64,000 nt of DNA from positions 1,488,001 to 1,552,000 of the forward strand of contig NC_014931.1 of NCBI RefSeq assembly GCF_000184745.1, written 5' to 3'. The notes below the pieces were generated by a model. That model worked only from the letters and a program-made list of their open reading frames with translations, made no database searches and was not told where the DNA came from. The translations under genes were made by a program, and so were the position numbers. Position 1 is the stretch's first letter. Every line of letters begins with the position of its first letter. This stretch comes from Variovorax paradoxus EPS (GTDB lineage Bacteria; Pseudomonadota; Gammaproteobacteria; Burkholderiales; Burkholderiaceae_C). Below are positions 42,090 to 50,662 of the stretch, piece after piece.

Positions 42090-43454
42090 TCAATAGGTCA
42101 GTTCGAGCACCGTCACATGCTCCTTCACCGCCGGCCAGGTCAGGCCGGTGATGCGCTCTCCGTTGAATTCACCAGTGACCGCGCGCTGCGGCTCGCTCGC
42201 GGCGATGCGCAGCCTGGAACTCGACACGCCCGGGCCTTTGGGCGGCACCCCGGCCGGCAGGCTTTGTCCGTCGAAGCGCATCGTGTCGCGCTCCGCATCG
42301 AAATACCCCCGCGGCCGCGTGAAGACCACGACCACATTGGCGCTGCCGTCACTGGGCGTGATGCGCTCGGGTCGCAGGTTCACGACCCCGCTGCTGCGCG
42401 GAAACGGGCTGCGGTAGATGTGCGTGGTGCCGTAGCCGGGTGCGCTCAAGACGAACTCGTAAGCCGTGCCGCCGCGCGCGCTGAACGGACCCCAGCGGCC
42501 GTCGGCACCGATGTTCTTGCTGTGCACCGCATCGCCCTGCCGCACGCCCGTGGCCGGGTCGACGGCGTAGACGCGGAGTTGCCCGCCATTCAGCGAAAGG
42601 TTCTCCGCGCCGATCGCGCGGCCGTCGAGCACGACGTTGGTCTCGGCCGCCACCGCCGTGCTGCGCGGCGCCTGGCCGGTCAGGAACTGCCACGTCGCGG
42701 CAAACGCAGAGGGCGAGAACGAGGTCTCGCGATGATCGACGCGCGGCAGCACGACATTGGTCGCACCCTTGAGCGCCGGCCCCTCGAAGCCGATGTTGGT
42801 CGGCTTGCCAGGTGCGCCGATCCACACGCCGTCAGGCTGCGCGTACTTGTCGTTGTTGTCCGAGCGCAAGGTGAGCCACTTCACGCCGGGCGTGACCTCG
42901 TCGCCGTTCGCGCCCTTGGGCGCATTGAGCTGCTGCATGAAGCCCGAGAGGCCCGAGAACTCGTTGTTCTCACGGAAGCCCTTCACCGCCCATATGCCAT
43001 GCGCCGGATTGCCGCCCAGCACCACATGGCTCACCACCGCTGCGCCGCCGCCGTTCTGCACGTAGTTGCGGATCGTGTTGCCGCCACGCGAGTTGCCGAT
43101 CAGCACGACCTTGCTGGCGCCCGTGGCCTTCAGCACCTTGTCGACCTCGGCCTTCAGGAAGACGGCCGAATCCTTGGTCGAGCTGCGGCCGGGCTGGGCG
43201 ACCGCGTCGTCGTCACGGGCGAGCGGGTTCGGCTGGTCGACGGCAAAGAGCCGGTCGCGCGGCCAGCCGTTCGATTCGAAGCGCCAGATCGTGGTCTGCC
43301 AGAGCGCCGCCGAATCGCCGTTGCCGTGCATGAAGACGATCGGCGGGCGTTCGGTGAACGAAGGCGATGGCGCTGTGGCGCAGGCGGTCAGCATGGCGGT
43401 CGATGCGAGCCCCAAGGTAAGGGGCAGTGCGAGGATGGTGCGGCGTGATTGCAT
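42090..43454 (-). CDS. Lipoprotein-like alpha/beta hydrolase (esterase/depolymerase type)
   Basis: A 454-residue protein. It starts MQSRRTILAL (twin-Arg-like) and has a lipobox LTAC with Cys25, so it may be a Tat-exported lipoprotein. The hydrolase core has FMHGNGDSA as the oxyanion strand, the nucleophile elbow GNSRGG with Ser122, and a late DHRE block. After residue 290 a second beta-rich domain of about 160 residues follows. It resembles esterases and polyester depolymerases in layout, but the substrate is open. It lies between the enoyl-CoA hydratase and acyl-CoA dehydrogenase genes. Confidence 0.75.
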   Translation of the reverse strand: MQSRRTILALPLTLGLASTAMLTACATAPSPSFTERPPIVFMHGNGDSAALWQTTIWRFESNGWPRDRLFAVDQPNPLARDDDAVAQPGRSSTKDSAVFLKAEVDKVLKATGASKVVLIGNSRGGNTIRNYVQNGGGAAVVSHVVLGGNPAHGIWAVKGFRENNEFSGLSGFMQQLNAPKGANGDEVTPGVKWLTLRSDNNDKYAQPDGVWIGAPGKPTNIGFEGPALKGATNVVLPRVDHRETSFSPSAFAATWQFLTGQAPRSTAVAAETNVVLDGRAIGAENLSLNGGQLRVYAVDPATGVRQGDAVHSKNIGADGRWGPFSARGGTAYEFVLSAPGYGTTHIYRSPFPRSSGVVNLRPERITPSDGSANVVVVFTRPRGYFDAERDTMRFDGQSLPAGVPPKGPGVSSSRLRIAASEPQRAVTGEFNGERITGLTWPAVKEHVTVLELTY

Positions 43455-43481
43455 GTTTCGTTCCTGGCGGGGTTCCAAGTG

Positions 43482-43514
43482 AAAACGCCCGCCGGCGCAA
43501 GGCGGGCGGGCGTT
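43482..43514 (-). terminator. Rho-independent terminator after the acyl-CoA dehydrogenase pair
   Basis: On the minus strand AACGCCCGCC and GGCGGGCGTT form 10 perfect pairs around an 11-base loop, followed by a short T run. It lies between the dehydrogenase stop and the hydrolase start. It implies that the hydrolase and hydratase have their own promoter or rely on read-through. Confidence 0.8.
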
Positions 43515-43536
43515 GGATGCTATGGGAAAACGGCTG

Positions 43537-44652
43537 TCAGGCGAAGACGCCGGCCGTGTCCTGCATGCGTGCCGACACTTCGCCCAGGTGGTGAAGCGTG
43601 TCGCCGAAGGTCATCTCCAGCTGGGTGAGTTTGCGGAAGTAGTGGCTGCCGATGTATTCGTCGGTCACGCCGATGCCGCCGTGCAGTTGCACCGAGTTGG
43701 CGGCCACGTAGCGCATCGACGTGCCCAACTGGTACTTGGCGCGCGCCAGCGCCTGGCGCCGTTCCTCGGCTGGGGCGTTGAGCTTGAGCGTCGCGTAGTA
43801 GCTCATCGAGCGCGCGAGTTCCAGCTGCATCTTCATGTCGGCGACGCGGTGGCGCAGCGCCTGGAAGGTGGAGATGGTCACGCCGAACTGCTTGCGCTGG
43901 TTCATGTAGTCGACGGTGAGAGCGACGGTCTTGTCCATCACGCCAACCGCTTCGGCGCAGGTGGCGGCGATGCCGACATCGACCGCGTATTCCAGCGCGG
44001 CCAGGCCGTCGGCCGTGACCAGCGTGGCGTCGGCCTTGTCGAACACCACCTCGGCCGCGCGGCCGCCGTCCTGCGTGCCGTAGCCGCGGGCCTCGACGCC
44101 GCTGGCGCTGCGCTCGACCAGGAAGAGGGCGATCTTGCCGTCCACCTTCGCCGGAACGATGTACGCATCGGCTTCGTCGCCCACGGGTACCACGCTCTTG
44201 GCGCCGGTCAGCGAGTAGCCGCTGCCCGACTTGGCCGCCGTGGCCTCGCACACGTCGAGGCGGTAGCGGGCTTTGCGCTCCTGGTAGGCCAGCACCACGA
44301 TGGCCTGGCCGCCGGCGATGCGCGGCAGCCAGCTGTCCTTGGTGCCTGCGTCGGCGTAGCCGCTGAGCACAGCGCCGGCGATCAGCGTCTGCGCGAAGGG
44401 CTCCAGCACGATGCCGCGGCCCAGTTCTTCCATCACGACCATGCCGGCCACCGGGCCCATGCCCAGGCCGCCGTCGTCTTCGGCGATGTAGAGGCCGCCC
44501 AGGCCGAGTTCGGCCAGTTCGTCCCACGCCTCGCGCGAAAAACCGCCCTTGGCCTCGATGCCGCGACGGCGCTCGAAGTCATAGCCCTTGTCGACCCATT
44601 TGCGGACGGCGTCGCGCAGCTGTTCCTGGTCGTCGGTGAAATTGAAATCCAT
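43537..44652 (-). CDS. Acyl-CoA dehydrogenase, small-subunit type (PimD-like)
   Basis: A 371-residue acyl-CoA dehydrogenase. It has the family fold with MNQRKQFGVTISTFQALRHR and LHGGIGVTDEYIGSHYFRKL. The IYEGT-type catalytic block at the C terminus is absent. It follows a second dehydrogenase gene on the same strand after 36 bases. Such pairs, known from PimC/PimD and FadE26/FadE27, form heteromers that oxidise unusual acyl-CoAs such as dicarboxylic or sterol side chains. The specific substrate is not known. Confidence 0.85.
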   Translation of the reverse strand: MDFNFTDDQEQLRDAVRKWVDKGYDFERRRGIEAKGGFSREAWDELAELGLGGLYIAEDDGGLGMGPVAGMVVMEELGRGIVLEPFAQTLIAGAVLSGYADAGTKDSWLPRIAGGQAIVVLAYQERKARYRLDVCEATAAKSGSGYSLTGAKSVVPVGDEADAYIVPAKVDGKIALFLVERSASGVEARGYGTQDGGRAAEVVFDKADATLVTADGLAALEYAVDVGIAATCAEAVGVMDKTVALTVDYMNQRKQFGVTISTFQALRHRVADMKMQLELARSMSYYATLKLNAPAEERRQALARAKYQLGTSMRYVAANSVQLHGGIGVTDEYIGSHYFRKLTQLEMTFGDTLHHLGEVSARMQDTAGVFA

Positions 44653-44662
44653 ATTTATCTCC

Positions 44663-44686
44663 GTTCGTCCTGAGCTTGGTCGAAGG
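44663..44686. repeat. Single copy of the 22-bp REP-like unit between dehydrogenase genes
   Basis: The 24-base stretch matches the unit at 39459 and 63078 with one inserted G (GAGCTTGGTCGAAG). It sits in the 36-base gap and abuts the stop codon of the large-subunit gene. The partner half is reduced to GGGCTCAGCCC. Confidence 0.7.
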
Positions 44687-44688
44687 GC

Positions 44689-45870
44689 TCAGCCCAGGAC
44701 CGTCTGCGCGACGATGTTGCGTTGCACTTCATTGCTGCCACCGTAGATCGTGGTCTTGCGCATGTTGAAGAAGGTCGATGCGAGCGGCGCGAGGGCCGGG
44801 TTGCCGCCCGGGAAGTTGCCCTGCCAGCCGGCTTCCATCGCTTCGCGGATGAGGGGCAGCGAATAGGGGCCGCCGGCCAGCATCATCAGTTCGCTGTAAC
44901 GCTGCTGGATCTCGCTGCCGCGGATCTTGAGCAGGCCCGCGACGTCGAGGGAGTTCTTGCCCGAGGTGGCGGCCGAGAGCACGCGCAGCACCATCATCTC
45001 GAGCGCGACGATGTCGACCTCGAGCTTGGCGATCTCGTCGCGGAAGCGCGTGTCGTCGTAGACGCCTTCGCTCCTGGCGATGCGCTTGAGACGCTCGAGT
45101 TCGCGCTTGGCGCGGTTCACGTCGGCGATGTTGGTGCGCTCGTGCGAGAGCAGGTGCTTGGCGTAGGTCCAGCCCTTGTTCTCCTCGCCGATCAGGTTCT
45201 CGGCGGGTACTTCGACGTTGTCGAAGAACACTTCGTTGACTTCATGGCCGCCGTCCAGCAGCTTGATCGGGCGCACGGTGACGCCGGGCGACTTCATGTC
45301 GAGCAGGAGGAAGCTGATGCCCGTTTGCGGCTTGCCTTCGTTGCTGGTGCGCACGAGGTTGAACATCCAGTCGCCGTATTGGCCGAGCGTGGTCCAGGTC
45401 TTCTGGCCGTTGACGATGTACTTGTCGCCCTTGCGCTCGGCCTTGGTCTTGACGGAAGCCAGGTCGGAACCCGAACCGGGTTCGCTGTAGCCCTGGCTCC
45501 ACCAGACTTCGCCGCTCGCGATGCCGGGGAGAAAGCGCTTTTGCTGCTCGGCGTTGCCGAAGGCCATGATCACCGGGGCGACCATCACGGGGCCGAAGGG
45601 CACGATGCGCGGCGCGCCGGCGAGGGCGGTTTCTTCCTCGAAGAGATGGCGCTGGATGGCGGTCCAGCCGGGACCGCCGAATTCGGTGGGCCATCCGTAG
45701 CCCAGCCAGCCCTTCTTTCCGAGGATCTTGGCCCAGCCTTGCAGATCGTCGCGCGTCAATTCGAGCGCGTTGTGCACCTTGTGCGAAATCTCCTGGGGGA
45801 GGTTGTCCTTGACCCATGCGCGAACTTCTTCGCGGAACTTCTGTTCTTCGGGTGTGAAGCTCAAATCCAT
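44689..45870 (-). CDS. Acyl-CoA dehydrogenase, large-subunit type (PimC-like)
   Basis: A 393-residue acyl-CoA dehydrogenase. It has the FAD-binding WWSQGYSEPGSGSDL and TIYGGSNEVQRNIVAQ at the C terminus. The usual catalytic Glu of IYEGT is Gly here; the base may instead be the Glu of LSHER, as in enzymes of the isovaleryl-CoA type (inference). The start ATG at 45868-45870 has GAGG upstream, and the longer open frame is not used. It pairs with the small-subunit gene downstream. Confidence 0.87.
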   Translation of the reverse strand: MDLSFTPEEQKFREEVRAWVKDNLPQEISHKVHNALELTRDDLQGWAKILGKKGWLGYGWPTEFGGPGWTAIQRHLFEEETALAGAPRIVPFGPVMVAPVIMAFGNAEQQKRFLPGIASGEVWWSQGYSEPGSGSDLASVKTKAERKGDKYIVNGQKTWTTLGQYGDWMFNLVRTSNEGKPQTGISFLLLDMKSPGVTVRPIKLLDGGHEVNEVFFDNVEVPAENLIGEENKGWTYAKHLLSHERTNIADVNRAKRELERLKRIARSEGVYDDTRFRDEIAKLEVDIVALEMMVLRVLSAATSGKNSLDVAGLLKIRGSEIQQRYSELMMLAGGPYSLPLIREAMEAGWQGNFPGGNPALAPLASTFFNMRKTTIYGGSNEVQRNIVAQTVLG

Positions 45871-45971
45871 GCGTGCCTCGCTGTGTTGATCGGTCCACCG
45901 CAGACGCGGTGTGTCTCCGGAGCTCCGAGTTTTAGCACGGTCGTGCTGCGATCCGGTGTCCGCGTTGCGAC

Positions 45972-46077
45972 AAGCCGGGCATGTACCCCCCGGCTTTTCA
46001 CTTCGCTTGGCTACGTGTAGTTCGCCACCCCCGAGGGGGAGGCCGGCTCGCCTTGGGGCGGCCCGGCGGCGGCCGCC
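45972..46077. repeat. Leader hairpin and GC-rich repeat upstream of purN
   Basis: The 231-base gap before purN contains the stem AAGCCGGG/CCCGGCTT (45972-45996) followed by TTTT, reading as a terminator on the plus strand. It is followed by a GC-rich segment with ACCCCCGAGGGGGA and CTTCGCTTGGCTACGTG. I recognise this wording from Comamonadaceae intergenic repeats, but that is memory, not a search. It may attenuate or insulate purN. Confidence 0.4.
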
Positions 46078-46101
46078 GTACACGGATAATCCCGCCCTCC
46101 C

Positions 46102-46698
46102 ATGAAGAACATCGTGATCCTGATTTCCGGCGGCGGCTCCAACATGGCGGCCATCGTGCGTGCCGCCGAGCGCGACCGCTGGGCCGCGCGCTTCGGCGCG
46201 CGCATCGCCGCCGTTGTCAGCAACAAAGCCGAGGCCGGAGGGTTGGCGCTCGCCAGGTCGCAGGGTATTGCCGCCGAAGTCGTCCCGCACAAGGAATTTC
46301 CGACGCGCGAGGCTTTCGACGAGGCACTGGCAAAGGTTGTCGACGCGCATTCGCCGGCCTTGGTCGTGCTGGCGGGGTTCATGCGCATCCTGACGCCGGG
46401 CTTCGTCGGGCGTTATGCGGGGCGGCTGGTGAACATCCATCCCTCGCTGCTGCCGGCTTTTCCGGGGCTCCATACGCATCAGCGCGCCATCGATGCGGGC
46501 TGCAAGGTGGCCGGTGTGACCGTGCACCAGGTCACCACCGAACTCGACCACGGACCGATCCTCGCGCAGGCCGTGGTGCCCGTGCTGCCCGACGACACCG
46601 CCGCCACGCTGGCGGGCAGGGTGCTGGCGCAGGAGCATCAGTTGTATCCACGCGCCATTGCCGGATGGCTTGCGGATACATCGAGTCACATTCGTTAA
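46102..46698 (+). CDS. purN: Phosphoribosylglycinamide formyltransferase
   Basis: A 198-residue GAR transformylase. It has SGGGSNM near the N terminus and the catalytic triad Asn111, His113 (NIHPSLLPAFPG) and Asp149 (ELDHGPIL). It uses 10-formyl-tetrahydrofolate in the third step of purine synthesis. It is transcribed away from the dehydrogenase pair. A small lipoprotein gene follows after 37 bases. Confidence 0.96.
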   Translation: MKNIVILISGGGSNMAAIVRAAERDRWAARFGARIAAVVSNKAEAGGLALARSQGIAAEVVPHKEFPTREAFDEALAKVVDAHSPALVVLAGFMRILTPGFVGRYAGRLVNIHPSLLPAFPGLHTHQRAIDAGCKVAGVTVHQVTTELDHGPILAQAVVPVLPDDTAATLAGRVLAQEHQLYPRAIAGWLADTSSHIR

Positions 46699-46735
46699 TT
46701 TTGTTTATATTGGCAGGTTTTCGGGGGAGTACGAA

Positions 46736-47068
46736 GTGAGGAATAAATACCCAAACCTGCTGGCGACTGTCGCCGGCGCCGCTCTCGTGGCGGGCTGTGC
46801 AGCGTCGACACCGGCGCCCGCACCTGCCCCCGCTCCGGCGCCTGCCGCACGGACGGAGCCGGTCTATCAATGCAATGCCGACAGCGCCAAGTTCGCCGTC
46901 GGGCAGCCTCTGACGCCGCAGCTGGAAGCCGCGGCCCGCGCCCGGTCCGGCGCGGGGATAGTCCGCGTGCTGAAGCCGGGCGAGGCCGTCACCATGGAAT
47001 TCAACGGCGGGCGGCTCAACCTCCATGTCGATGCGCGCAACCGCGTGACCGCGGTTGGCTGCGGCTGA
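46736..47068 (+). CDS. I78-family peptidase inhibitor-like lipoprotein
   Basis: A 110-residue protein starting at GTG (46736) behind GGGGGAG. A lipobox LVAGC with Cys21 is followed by an Ala-Pro repeat linker (PAPAPAPAPAP). Then comes an I78-type domain with CNADSAKFAVGQ near the start and RLNLHVDARNRVTAVGC at the end. I78 proteins are small inhibitors of serine proteases in the periplasm. Two cysteines could form a disulfide. The envelope localisation suits protection against host or self proteases. Confidence 0.85.
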   Translation: MRNKYPNLLATVAGAALVAGCAASTPAPAPAPAPAPAARTEPVYQCNADSAKFAVGQPLTPQLEAAARARSGAGIVRVLKPGEAVTMEFNGGRLNLHVDARNRVTAVGCG

Positions 47069-47088
47069 CCCGTGTCCCGCGAGCCCGG

Positions 47089-47322
47089 CTAGATCGGCGC
47101 GAACCTGCGCTGCACCACGCCTTCGATCTCGATCGTTTCGCCGAACATTGCCGCGGGGCGGACCCAGAGGCCTTGAGCCCCGTAAAGCGCGCGATACAGC
47201 GTCATGGGCTCCAGGGTTTCGCTGTGTCGCACGGTGCCCAGCACTTCGTATTCACCGCCCTTGTAGTGGCGATAGCGGCCTGGAGGCGTTTCGATCAGGG
47301 GTGGCAGGTTGTCGTCGTTCAA
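47089..47322 (-). CDS. DUF1653 domain protein
   Basis: A 77-residue protein with the DUF1653 pattern PPGRYRHYKGGEYEVLGT, then SETLEPMTLYRALYG and FGETIEIEGV. Members are small cytoplasmic proteins of unknown function. A TTG codon at 47320-47322 is the best start; no ATG or GTG lies close, and the ribosome site is weak (GAAAGAAG). It is divergent from the M48 peptidase with a 54-base gap. Confidence 0.75.
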   Translation of the reverse strand: MNDDNLPPLIETPPGRYRHYKGGEYEVLGTVRHSETLEPMTLYRALYGAQGLWVRPAAMFGETIEIEGVVQRRFAPI

Positions 47323-47376
47323 CGGGAGCTTCTTTCTTTTTAAAAAACGGTCGGTGCTTGATTTGACGGGAGTCGA

Positions 47377-49230
47377 ATGGATCGCGCGAATTTTGTTCAC
47401 CTGGTTCGACTGAGCGAGCATGCCAGTGCCGACAACAGCGCGCGCTACCGGCGCGGCGTGGCGGCGTTTGCCGCACTCGGCTATCTCTGGGTGCTGGGCT
47501 GCCTCGGGCTCTCGGTGGGCATCATCGCGTGGGTAGTCTCGTCGTTCGGGCGTGAGCGCTTCAGCGTGTCGCGCGGCTGGCTGCTGGTGTTTGCGCTGGG
47601 GCTGCTCTGGGCCACGGTGCGCGCACTCTGGGTGCGCTTCGACGAGCCGGAGGGCAAGGAACTCTTTCGGGAGGATGCGCCGGCGCTCTTCGAGGCGCTG
47701 GACCGCATCCGCAGCAAGATCAAGGGCCCGCCGGTCCACCGCGTCTTCCTTGATGACGATTTCAACGCCAGCATTCGCCAGGTGCCGCGCTTCGGGCTGT
47801 TCGGCGGCGCAGTCAATTCGCTCAGCATCGGCCTGCCTCTTTTGATGATGCTGAACCGGCAGCGGCTGCTGTCGGTGCTGGCGCACGAGTACGGCCACTT
47901 GCGTGGCAACCACGGCAAGCTGAGTGCCTGGATCTACCGCACACGGCTTTCCTGGCTCAAGCTGGACGCGAGCCTGCAGAGCGACGAAGGCGTGATGGCG
48001 CTGGTGTCGCACGCCTTTTTCCGCTGGTACTTCCCGCGCTTCGCGGCGAAGACTTTCGCGCTGGCCCGGCAGGACGAGTACGAGGCCGACCGCATCTCGG
48101 GCCGGCTGCTGGGCACCGCGGTGGCGGCTGCCGCGCTGACCGAGATCGCGATCAAGGGCAACTGGTACGCCAACGGGTTCTGGCCCTCGCACTGGGCTCG
48201 CGCCGAGCTGGAGCCGCAAGCCCCGGGGCCCTTTGCCGCCCTGCGCAAGTTCGCGCACGTGCCGCCGAGCGACGATTTCGCCCGCCAGGCGCTGCGCGAG
48301 GCGATGCGCCGCGTCAGCGATCTGGACGATACGCATCCGGTGCTGCGCGACCGGCTGGAAGCGCTGGGGCAGAAGGCGGCCTTGCCGCCGTGGTCGGAGC
48401 GGCCGGCGCTCGATCTGCTGGCCGACAGCGCGAAATGGATCGGGCATTTCGACAACCAGTGGCGCCGTGCCCACGCCAGCGACTGGAAGCAGCATCACGC
48501 GCACCGCGCGCGCATCCGCGAACGCATCACGGTGCTGGCGGCACGGGGTGAGCGGAACACGCCCGACGAGATGGTCGAGTGGGCTGATTCGGAGCGCCGA
48601 CTCGATCCGGCAGCGCCGGTGCGCGTGCGTTACGAGAGCGCGCTGCGCATCGCGCCGGAGCACCCGGGTGCATTGCGCGGGCTGGTCCAGATGCTGCCCG
48701 TGAGCGACCGCGCCGGCCGGCTCGCCGTGCTCGAGCGGCTGCACCACTCGGGCGCTGCCAGCCGCTGGTGGGCCGCCAAGAGCGCTGTCGCCTCGCTGGA
48801 AGACGCCGATGCCGGGCCTCATGACGAGGAGGCACTGAAGCTTTGGCGCGGCCGGCTCAAGGAGGCGGAGGAGGCCGAGGCGCGCGCTTGGGAGGAAATC
48901 ACCGAGACGCCGTTCTTCAGCCAGATCGGGCGGCACGACCTGAACGACCACGAACTGGGTGAGTTGAAGGCGGATTTCGTTCGCTGCCTGCCCATGTCGC
49001 GGGCCTGGCTTGTGCGCAAGAACCTGCGCGAATTTCCGTGGCGTCGCGCCTACATCGTTTTCGTCGAACTGCCGGGGCTGGACGACGACGACCGCTGGCA
49101 GCTATGCCGCCAACTGGAGCAGACGCTGACGCTGCCGGGCGCTGCGCTGGTGCTCTGGGCCGGTCACTCGCCCACGCTGGCTGACATTGAGCAGCATGCT
49201 TTCGGGGCGGTCTGGACGCGCGAGGCGTAG
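47377..49230 (+). CDS. M48 family metallopeptidase, membrane-anchored
   Basis: A 617-residue protein. Two transmembrane helices lie at about 28-55 and 68-85, then the zinc peptidase domain with HEYGH at 170-174 and the third ligand Glu234 in DEYEAD. The C-terminal 300 residues are rich in Arg, Glu and Leu and may be helical repeats. M48 enzymes such as HtpX degrade or process membrane proteins. A substrate is not evident. The long soluble tail is unusual for HtpX and resembles larger M48 proteins of beta-proteobacteria. Confidence 0.85.
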   Translation: MDRANFVHLVRLSEHASADNSARYRRGVAAFAALGYLWVLGCLGLSVGIIAWVVSSFGRERFSVSRGWLLVFALGLLWATVRALWVRFDEPEGKELFREDAPALFEALDRIRSKIKGPPVHRVFLDDDFNASIRQVPRFGLFGGAVNSLSIGLPLLMMLNRQRLLSVLAHEYGHLRGNHGKLSAWIYRTRLSWLKLDASLQSDEGVMALVSHAFFRWYFPRFAAKTFALARQDEYEADRISGRLLGTAVAAAALTEIAIKGNWYANGFWPSHWARAELEPQAPGPFAALRKFAHVPPSDDFARQALREAMRRVSDLDDTHPVLRDRLEALGQKAALPPWSERPALDLLADSAKWIGHFDNQWRRAHASDWKQHHAHRARIRERITVLAARGERNTPDEMVEWADSERRLDPAAPVRVRYESALRIAPEHPGALRGLVQMLPVSDRAGRLAVLERLHHSGAASRWWAAKSAVASLEDADAGPHDEEALKLWRGRLKEAEEAEARAWEEITETPFFSQIGRHDLNDHELGELKADFVRCLPMSRAWLVRKNLREFPWRRAYIVFVELPGLDDDDRWQLCRQLEQTLTLPGAALVLWAGHSPTLADIEQHAFGAVWTREA

Positions 49231-49258
49231 CACAGCGGGCGCCTGAGACAATCGGGGG

Positions 49259-50530
49259 ATGCACCCCAAAGCCCTGTTGGAGGCCACCGCCGATCTGGTG
49301 GGCCTTGTCCTGAAATTCGATCACCCGGCCGACCAGGTCGTTTCCCGCTTCTTTCGCGACCACCGCGAGTTCGGCCCGCGCGAGCGCGCCACGCTGGCAG
49401 AGACCGTCTACACCGTGCTTCGCAAGAAGCTGCTGTTCGACCACCTCTCACCTTCTGGCAGCGGGTCGAAGGAGCGCCGCATGGCGATCCTCGGCTTTCA
49501 TGGCCCGCGCGATTTTCTGAAGAGCGCGCTCAACGACACGGAGAAGCGCTGGCTCGACAACTGCGATGCGGTCAAGCCGGAAGACCTGCTGGAACGCCAT
49601 CGCCACAACCTGCCGGAATGGCTGGTGGCGCCGCTCAAGACTCAACTCGGCGACGGGTTCTGGCCGCTGGTCGAGAGCCTGCAGCAGCCGGCGCCGCTCG
49701 ATCTGCGCGTGAACGCACTGACCGACAAGCGTGCGGAGGTGAAGGCGGAGCTTGCGAAGGCTGCTATCAAATCTGAAGTGACTCCGTTCTCGCCTTGGGG
49801 CTTGCGCATCGAAGGCAAGCCGGCGCTGACCAAGCTGGACGCGTTCGCTCGCGGCGCTGTCGAGGTGCAGGACGAGGGTTCCCAACTTCTCGCGTTGCTG
49901 CTGGACGCCAAGCGCGGTGAGATGGTGGTCGATTTCTGCGCCGGGGCGGGGGGCAAGACCCTGGCCGTCGGTGCCACGATGCGAAATACAGGGCGTCTCT
50001 ACGCCTTCGATACCTCGGCGCACCGGCTCGATGCGCTCAAGCCACGGCTGGCGCGCAGCAAGCTGTCGAACGTTCACCCGGCTGCCATCGCCCATGAACG
50101 GGACGACCGGATCAAGCGGTTGGCAGGCAAGATCGACCGGGTGCTGGTCGACGCGCCGTGCTCCGGGCTCGGCACGCTGCGGCGCAATCCGGACCTGAAA
50201 TGGCGCCAATCGCCTAAATCGGTGGAGGAATTGACGGTCAAGCAGACGGCCATCCTGCAAAGCGCGGCCCGGCTTGTGAAGTCGGGCGGCCGGCTGGTTT
50301 ATGCCACCTGCAGCGTGCTGCCTGAGGAAAACGAGGCCATCGCCGAGGCTTTTAGTGCCGCGAATCCCGATTTCGAACCCGTGGACGCCGCGGAACTGCT
50401 GCAAGGGCTCAAAGTGGAGGGTTTCGAGGCACTTTGCGCTGGTGGGGCGGACGGCAGGCGTTATCTGCGCCTGTGGCCGCATCGCCATTCGACCGACGGT
50501 TTCTTCGCAGCCGTGTGGAACCGCAAATAG
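49259..50530 (+). CDS. RsmB/NOP family rRNA (cytosine-C5) methyltransferase
   Basis: A 423-residue protein with an N-terminal NusB-like region and a C-terminal methyltransferase domain. It carries VDFCAGAGGKT as motif I, VDAPCSG with Cys301 (motif IV) and YATCSVLPEEN with Cys351 (motif VI). Both cysteines needed for the C5 methylation mechanism are present. It probably modifies 16S rRNA or another RNA; it is one of several RsmB/RsmF-like paralogues expected in this group. It lies 28 bases after the M48 gene. Confidence 0.92.
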   Translation: MHPKALLEATADLVGLVLKFDHPADQVVSRFFRDHREFGPRERATLAETVYTVLRKKLLFDHLSPSGSGSKERRMAILGFHGPRDFLKSALNDTEKRWLDNCDAVKPEDLLERHRHNLPEWLVAPLKTQLGDGFWPLVESLQQPAPLDLRVNALTDKRAEVKAELAKAAIKSEVTPFSPWGLRIEGKPALTKLDAFARGAVEVQDEGSQLLALLLDAKRGEMVVDFCAGAGGKTLAVGATMRNTGRLYAFDTSAHRLDALKPRLARSKLSNVHPAAIAHERDDRIKRLAGKIDRVLVDAPCSGLGTLRRNPDLKWRQSPKSVEELTVKQTAILQSAARLVKSGGRLVYATCSVLPEENEAIAEAFSAANPDFEPVDAAELLQGLKVEGFEALCAGGADGRRYLRLWPHRHSTDGFFAAVWNRK

Positions 50531-50662
50531 GGGCGGGACTCCAAACTAGGGTTAATCAGCGATTTTCTTGAAGGGTAAACGGCCTTGTTTTGGGCCGGCC
50601 CCTTTAAAATCGCGGGTTAGCTTAAGGCTGCACCTTCGTGTGGCTATGGAGTACCTGACTCA

